This document shows, in pieces, positions 58,232-64,000 of a DNA stretch of 64,000 bases (the stretch's first letter is position 1; every line of letters begins with the position of its first letter). The notes under the pieces are model-generated. The model saw only the letters and a program-made list of their open reading frames with translations. It was not told the DNA's origin and searched no databases. A program made the position numbers and the translations under genes. The stretch lies in assembly GCF_002234675.1 (NCBI RefSeq), contig NC_019864.2:10130129-10194128 (forward strand), in the 5' to 3' direction. Origin of the DNA: Oryzias latipes. Lineage: Eukaryota; Chordata; Actinopteri; Beloniformes; Adrianichthyidae.

Positions 58232-58790
58232 AGACCCACTCTAATGAAAGATGTGTTTTTGGTTTTTTTAACATGAATTATTAACAACTTTTCTGATGAT
58301 GGAGGACATATATAAAGACAATTAATTTTGAAACTACATTTCTGAGTATTTCTTTATTTAAATTGGTGAATCAGAAGCATGTGAAAAAGTGAAATTTGAA
58401 TAAGCTTGTAGTTGTTATGTACAAACTACAATTGGCAAGCCACAAGCTCCTAGCTCTCATCCATTCAGATGCATCCTGTTGCAGACAAATAGGGACGTCT
58501 TTGTTTTCCTCGTCTGAGCTGGAATCTGGCTCAAAACTGTACGACTTGATAGCCCCAATATTACATGCTATATTTGTCATGTTAGCTTAGGGTTGTGGGG
58601 CTATAGGCTTTAGTGGGAGAGACTGCAAACAAAGGAATAAGTGGAAATCAGTGCAGACTGATAAAATGCATTGCTCTGCAGAAACTATGTCCTAGAAAAC
58701 GACACAGAATTGAAATTTGGCTAAAAATGGCATCATTACAATAAAATGACCACTGGGAATGCTTTGAAAATTGATTATTGGAGTGGGACT
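58232..58790 (-). mobile_element. MITE family member 3 (559 bp) with TTAA flanks
   Basis: Ends AGACCCACTCTAATGAAA and (complemented) AGTCCCACTCCAATAATC are inverted repeats flanked by TTAA (58228-58231 and 58791-58794). A TTAA duplication fits Kolobok or piggyBac groups; the terminus lacks the CCC of piggyBac. On the minus strand it shares blocks with members 1 and 2. It also carries a 69-codon open frame (58580-58371) containing IGAIKSYSFEPDSSSDEE. That motif resembles the start of small fish-transposon-linked proteins annotated as P2X7-like; this is a weak resemblance. Confidence 0.65.
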
Positions 58791-58799
58791 TTAAACAAA

Positions 58800-59835
58800 A
58801 CGAGAAAATCTCTAAATATTTGCCTTTTGCTCGAAAAACCCCCAAATACTTTACTTTGGATCATCTCATGTTTTTGGCTACTTAAGACTTTAACACTAGC
58901 GATGTCTGCAGCAATACGTAAATAAACCATGGTCTTTGACCCACTGTAACTCTTCAACTATTTGCGCTATCAACGTGAGTAAGCTGATTCTGACAGGGTT
59001 TGCATCAATATACATCAGGGTGCCAAGCTGCTTTCCTCCGTGTCACAATCAGCTGTTTTACGTTAAATACATAAGCACTCTACTACTGCGAAGTGTTGTG
59101 TGTACATCGGTACACCAGCACAAAGCTGTTTTTCTTCACTTCAGAATTACATTAATTGCGCAAACGGTCAAGAAGTTACAGGTATGGATGCAGCTTTCAC
59201 TGATTTGCACAGGTGGTATGGCACTTATTTTTATGCTTGATATCCTTCCTGACACAACCCTGTTTTTTATCCGGGGCTGGAGCCACAGAGTTAGGGAGTA
59301 GCACAAAGCTCTAGTGTTAAATGGTTAACCAGACCTAGCTTGTGTATGGGTTCTGCATGTCTGAAATCCTCGGTTGGTATGCTCTCTGTTCTTTCTTTGT
59401 CTATATTCCTCTTCCAAGTGGACCAACCTCTCAAAGCTCTCTCTGCATAGTGAATTCATTATGTAGCTTTCAATATGTGCACACACCTGCTTTCACAAAC
59501 CACAAGCTTTCTCAAGGTAGGTGGCAGCATCAGATCCTCAGGGATCCAAATCAAATGGAATTCAGAGAAAAATGCTCCTTTATCCTGTTACTATTTGTCC
59601 AAGGATTTCTATTATTTTGTATTGATGCATTGCAAGTAACACAAAGAGGGATCAATACTTAAATAAAGCACCACATATTACATATAGTGTTTTATTGATG
59701 TTTTTTCATGAAATACCAAAGATACTCCATTAAACTGAGACTTGAAGATGGTGAAAGCCAGAAAAGTTCAGTAAAAGGGTCTAGGTCAGCATTTACTTTG
59801 TTCAAGAATGTGACATGTAGACCACCGTCAGTTTT
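58800..59835. other. No gene seen
   Basis: Short open frames only (the longest, 58936-59301, has no recognisable domain). Confidence 0.4.
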
Positions 59836-59837
59836 AA

Positions 59838-60360
59838 AGGGGTCTAAAGTGTACCAAGAAAACATCCCCCATTCTATGACATCGCCTCCGACATCCTAAT
59901 CTAGAAAATCTGAATGTTGTTTACATTTTAATGTAGTCACTGCAGCAAAGATTTAGGCTCATTAGACCAGGCAACTTTTTTTTCCAGCATCTATTGCGAG
60001 GCTGCTCCTCAACTAGAGAAAAAGCTGGAAAACAAGCAAAACCAATAAGACCAGCCCCCGATTTGTTGTCTGACTTTGGAAAGAATAATTACAGTATTTG
60101 TCCTCTGTTTTAACTGGCAGGAGTGACACTCAGTGTGATCTTTGGAATCTATGGCCCATTTACTTCAAGAATCCAAATCTTGTTAGTTCAGAGATGGAGT
60201 TCTCTGCCTTAGTTGGAACAATTGGTCATTTTAAAAAATGCAGTTTCTAGCGTCAAAAATCACCTCTTGGTTTTAGAAAAGTGCTGTGCAGAAAACACCT
60301 CTTAAAAAAATCTTTGTAAACTCTGGAGATGGTTTTGTTTCTTAAATAGTTTTCCTAGAA
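59838..60360 (-). mobile_element. Second Tc1/mariner relic, diverged
   Basis: In plus-strand order the blocks AAAGTGTACCAAGAAAACAT, CCCCCATTCTATGACATC, ATTAGACCAGGCAACTTTTT, GGCAGGAGTGACACTCAGTG, TATGGCCCATTT and GTAAACTCTGGAGATGGTTT match, block by block, the complement of a common vertebrate Tc1 transposase gene (GVMVWG...S, the VAWSDE region, and further N-terminal parts). It is heavily mutated, with internal gaps. It is a different Tc1 lineage from the copy at 48430-49020. Confidence 0.65.
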
Positions 60361-60907
60361 CCAGAAAATAAGCAGCATCAATCAAAAATTCTGTTTCATT
60401 TTGTGGCTTCACCCTTCAGTCATGGTCCTTCTTGATCAGCTCTACTAAAATAGTTCAGGTAAAAATGAACAGTATCCTGCAAATACATCCATTTATACTT
60501 AAAAGTAATTAGAATGTTAAGAAGATGGTGTCATCTACTTTTATTTTCCTTATTAATCAATTTGAGAACTAATACATTCGAATCGGTTAGTTCAAAAGGG
60601 GCCCAAGCCCACCATTTTTCAAAATAAAGACATTATACGTTCTATGGTCTTCAAGGGAAAAGCTATCTGATTATGTGCAAAAAAGTCCCAAGTCCATTGT
60701 AATGTGTTGACTATGCTTAACATTTAAAATGCATTAAGTGCAAAATTCCTGGACTTGGGCCTCTCTTGCATGGGTTTTGCTTTATCCCATGGCAGCACTA
60801 GTTATCCAATGTGGCAGTGCCCCTGTTTATTTCAATAAGGGCCCAAATCCAGAGATTTTAGTTTGCTAGTCCTCTGAAATTATAAAAGTGAGGTGCTTAA
60901 TATGTAA

Positions 60908-61051
60908 GGGTTAATGGCCGACGAAGTGTGCGGTTACTACTTTTTAACGCACGCCGTGGAAGCCTGAACCGTCCGACGCGAAGCGGAGGACGGTTGCTTC
61001 CGCGAAGTGCGTTAAAAAGTAGTAACCGCACACTTCGAAGGCCATTAACCC
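60908..61051. repeat. 144 bp imperfect palindrome
   Basis: GGGTTAATGGCC, then GAAGTGTGCGGTTACTACTT and TTTAACGCAC, are repeated in reverse complement at the other side (ending GGCCATTAACCC). An inner stem AACCGTCC/GGACGGTT sits in the middle. The outer arms are about 45 bases with two mismatches. Likely a fold-back MITE or two fused transposon ends. Confidence 0.9.
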
Positions 61052-61054
61052 GCT

Positions 61055-61487
61055 TATACCATGGTCACTTACAAAAGCAATACATATTAACCAGGTTTTA
61101 GTCCTTAATTCTTGTTTTTTTTTCGATTTGTATCACTTTTCTCATAAACAGCGTACTATATGTTACGTGATGCGGCACATCGCGCCGCATCACGTAACAT
61201 ATAGTCCGCGTCGCGCAGCACCACCGCTGCAGTTAAGATTCGGCGATATATATATGCTGATCGTCCCGATGGGTTGAATAAAGCATCAATTCAGAGGGAA
61301 AGTTAATCGCTTACCGCTTGTTTTTGCCCCGATGATGAAGCAAAAGGTTGTTTTACAGAAGCCGGCGCAGTGATACAAATCATTTAAGCTAGCCGACCGG
61401 AACTTCTTTTTTCACCGTGCGGTTATCAGGTTTTAACGCATACCCAGCAGCCAATCAGAATCGAGTATTCAACCGGACCATGGTATA
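61055..61487. mobile_element. MITE-like element with 12 bp inverted ends
   Basis: TATACCATGGTC (61055-61066) and GACCATGGTATA (61476-61487) are exact inverted repeats. Inside the right end, GTGCGGTTATCAGGTTTTAA is related to the arm motif TGCGGTTACTACTTTTTAAC of the neighbouring palindrome, so the two belong to one family. A second palindrome lies inside (61155-61205). No coding frame. Confidence 0.6.
61155..61205. repeat. Perfect 22 bp inverted repeat, 7-base loop
   Basis: Arms 61155-61176 and 61184-61205 (ACTATATGTTACGTGATGCG plus GC, and its complement) pair without mismatch. Confidence 0.95.
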
Positions 61488-61489
61488 AT

Positions 61490-64000
61490 ATAGCATTTGT
61501 AGTCTATGAACTGGTGCTAAATCTGGGTGAAGTATTAATCATTTGGTATAGTCTCCCTTTAAGCTATGCAATTAAAATCATTTCCTGCAGGTGTGCCATA
61601 TAAAGGTTTGTTAGACCACCTCAAGGGACACCGTAGACGTAGAACATGTGATTGTCGCACTTGTAAAGATGATGTATGACCCCATGGGTGCAAATGCCAC
61701 ATGCATATGGTATGCAGGTGATAGGACACCTGTAAGCCTATATACTTAAATGTGCAAAGACAAGCAGAGCTGAGCTAAATGTAACAATTAAAAATGGATT
61801 CGTAAAAACTAAAGATTTATGGTTCTTTATGGTTTATGGTTTTCTTAATCTTCACACAATCCTACATAAATAGTTGGGTTGCCATTAGATATTTGCTTTT
61901 GTTTCATCTCTCAGTTCACTTGTAAATCAAACCTGTGTTTTGTGAAAAAGTTATCTCAGAGGTTTAAGCTCATAAGCCCCCCGTTAGAATAAAAGACTAC
62001 CGGCAAAAACAGATTTAAACAAATTTATAAATCGGTGGGATTTTTTTTACAATATTGAGAGCTGCACATGCTTAATTAAGGGTATCGGCTCAAATGTCAC
62101 AGCTGATATCAGTATGAATTTGGATTAGACTTATCTTGAGAGGATGCACTGAGGTAATCAATGGAAAAATCAGTGCTCGAGGTAATTACACCTGCAGCAT
62201 CAGTGTTTATTCTGTTAGCTGAGAGATTTGGAAGTGCTTACTGATGATACAGGATTCAGCTGTTTGTTTTTGGCTCACTGAGAGCAAAATGCTGCATGTA
62301 ATTAAACATGCTAAAACTGTCTGCTCCTACAACAGAACAGAGGAATTTACAGGTTTACTGCGCCATCTTTTATTCAAGAATCAGGTCAAAGCACTCTGCG
62401 TTGAACTTGTTTGGTCTTCTGTCCACCTTTATTGTTGTGTTCATTCACCTGTGGTTTCCTCACTTGTAAAACTTAAGCAGATTTGAAGCGCCTGTCACAA
62501 TCTCAACATTTGCAGTAAGAGGAGGCAGGAGGAGATATTTTATTTAGCTGTTTATGTGTTTTTCTATTTTGACTTGTTGCCCTGACAGAATGGGTTTTGG
62601 ATTGGAATTCTGCTGCACACCTTTTTGTTTCCTCTTCGGTCCTAAGATACATTATTTGGACTTCGTACCTGTCACTTTCAGTTCTCTGTTTAGTACAAAT
62701 CATGTCAAAAATAAAAATAAAAATGTCATATTTAAAGGATCCACAAAGGAAAGTTCACTCACTGCAAGCTGAGCTTTTGAGATGTTTAAATGCATTGATT
62801 ACATCCACATTATTCAGGATCTTCTTTGACCACAAGATGTTAAATACAATTTTCTGACAGCATAAAACAAACCCTAAAAGTTTTTCCACTCATGGAAGTT
62901 AATGAAAATACATTTGTTACAGTAAATGCATTCATGTTTTAATCTAAACACTATACTTTCAACTTGTTTAAATGCACACATAAGACCTTATTGAGTCCCT
63001 ATATATTGCTTCACCTTTTGCTGTCTAACGGAATTTCTTTATTGCAATTTGGCATGCATTTTTTTCAGTGCATTGTGTTCCTTATTCTGATTGGCTTTAG
63101 ACCCTGTCAATCAATCTCTTCTGTGCAGTATCTCCTGTACAAAAGTTTACTAAATCATCTATCGTGAATAGATCACTGTTTCCATTCTGTAATACTGGAC
63201 TTATTTTTTCTATAAAAGCTTGAACCTTTAGAGTTTAATCAAAAAGAAAAGTGTGAAAATGTTCATGTCTGTCTTCAAAAACTGTATAATATGTACAGAG
63301 AGGACTGTTTCAGCCTTAAAGCATCTATAATCTTAGCTTGAGGATTTCACCTATCACGGATTATTTTTAGAGTGTAACATTGTATTTGAATTTGTTGTCA
63401 CCTTATTCGGTTTCATTGTTTCTAGTTGGTTTTTAGACTTGTTGACCCATTGTGCTCCTTCCCAAAACAGCCATTTACTTCCACCTGGCTGCCCTGTGTC
63501 TTGACAATATTCATTTCCACTACTTTTAAAGCTGGTGTAGCTGGTCTACATTTCAGATGCTGTACATTATTCCATGAAACATGCAACGTTATTAATGATG
63601 TGAGGATGTTTACACCTCTTCATGTCAGAATGGGTTTTGCCATGGTGCGTTGGCATCTTATCATAATTTCAAACACAGTCTTCTATCCTGCAACAGTTCA
63701 GATTGGCTGCAGGAGTTTCTAACACTCAGAGGTTGCAGTGGTTGAATAACAGCCTGATTTGCTGTAAGAACTCATTACTCTCCTAACAGGTTTTTTTCTG
63801 GATCCATAACAGTTAAAATATGTCAGCAGTGCTCCTCTCACCTATTTGAAGCCGGGATATAATAACGCACAGAATATCAAATATTGTTTTCTTTTGTGGG
63901 GTCTTTGTTTCCCAGAATAATTATGAAATGGCTAGCAAAAATAGAAATGCAACAGTAAAAAAAATATCATACGGCAGTGGCACCTGAATGGACAGAAACA
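61490..64000. other. No gene seen
   Basis: AT-rich DNA with short open frames only. I find no RNA gene, recognisable exon or repeat boundary. Confidence 0.4.

Noticed and set aside
58936-59301. Possible host exon of 121 codons
   Set aside because: The composition looks random and no motif is recognised.

Overview
The window looks like teleost fish genomic DNA. The evidence is the dense mix of hAT, piggyBac, PIF/Harbinger-like, Tc1/mariner and pogo DNA transposons, fish-type CR1/Rex1-like LINEs, Ty3/Gypsy-type LTR remnants and a tRNA-derived SINE-like repeat. The genes I can support are Pol III-type tRNA genes and the genes of mobile elements. I found no host protein-coding exon that I could defend. 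A run of exactly 1000 N (41954-42953) marks an assembly gap.

Layout. 1-8490: intergenic DNA with a solo LTR (988-1518), a SINE-like relic (2135-2440) and a 3.7 kb hAT element (3479-7172). The hAT element was later invaded by a piggyBac MITE, a second hAT element and a short Gypsy-type LTR element. 8494-12480: one damaged CR1/Rex1-group LINE, interrupted by a PIF/Harbinger-like MITE and by a solo LTR. 13005-18645: three tandem ~1.36 kb units, each carrying tRNA-Lys(CTT), intron-bearing tRNA-Tyr(GTA) and tRNA-Arg(ACG). The middle unit is enlarged by a 2.0 kb inverted-repeat element that itself contains a nested one.

18633-41953 is the main feature. The third tRNA-Arg gene is broken after its 13th nucleotide by a head-to-tail array of at least three ~7.8 kb copies of one DNA transposon. 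The six bases TGGCGC from the tRNA-Arg A box stand before copy 1 and again between copies 1 and 2 and copies 2 and 3, as a target-site duplication would. Each copy has a ten-exon gene (first exon apparently non-coding) for a ~1467-residue protein. It has a cysteine-containing N-terminal region like DUF6729, a D-D-D(2)H-E transposase core (D601, D669, D693xxH696, E857 in copy 2), proline/serine-rich linkers and a C-terminal CxxC zinc-knuckle-like motif. Insertion into a multicopy small-RNA gene, a 6 bp duplication and the D(2)H core fit the Dada superfamily of RNA-gene-targeting DNA transposons. That assignment is my inference and needs a database search. Copy 2 is nearly whole, copies 1 and 3 are broken, and copy 3 carries an excess of one-base gaps that looks partly like assembly noise. 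The array runs into the gap, so its true length and right-hand tRNA half are unknown.

42954-64000: a pogo-like remnant, two inverted LINE tails, an ORF1-bearing LINE, two Tc1 relics, several MITEs (including a family with three copies here) and two striking palindromes near 61 kb. The rest looks like unique intergenic or intronic DNA.
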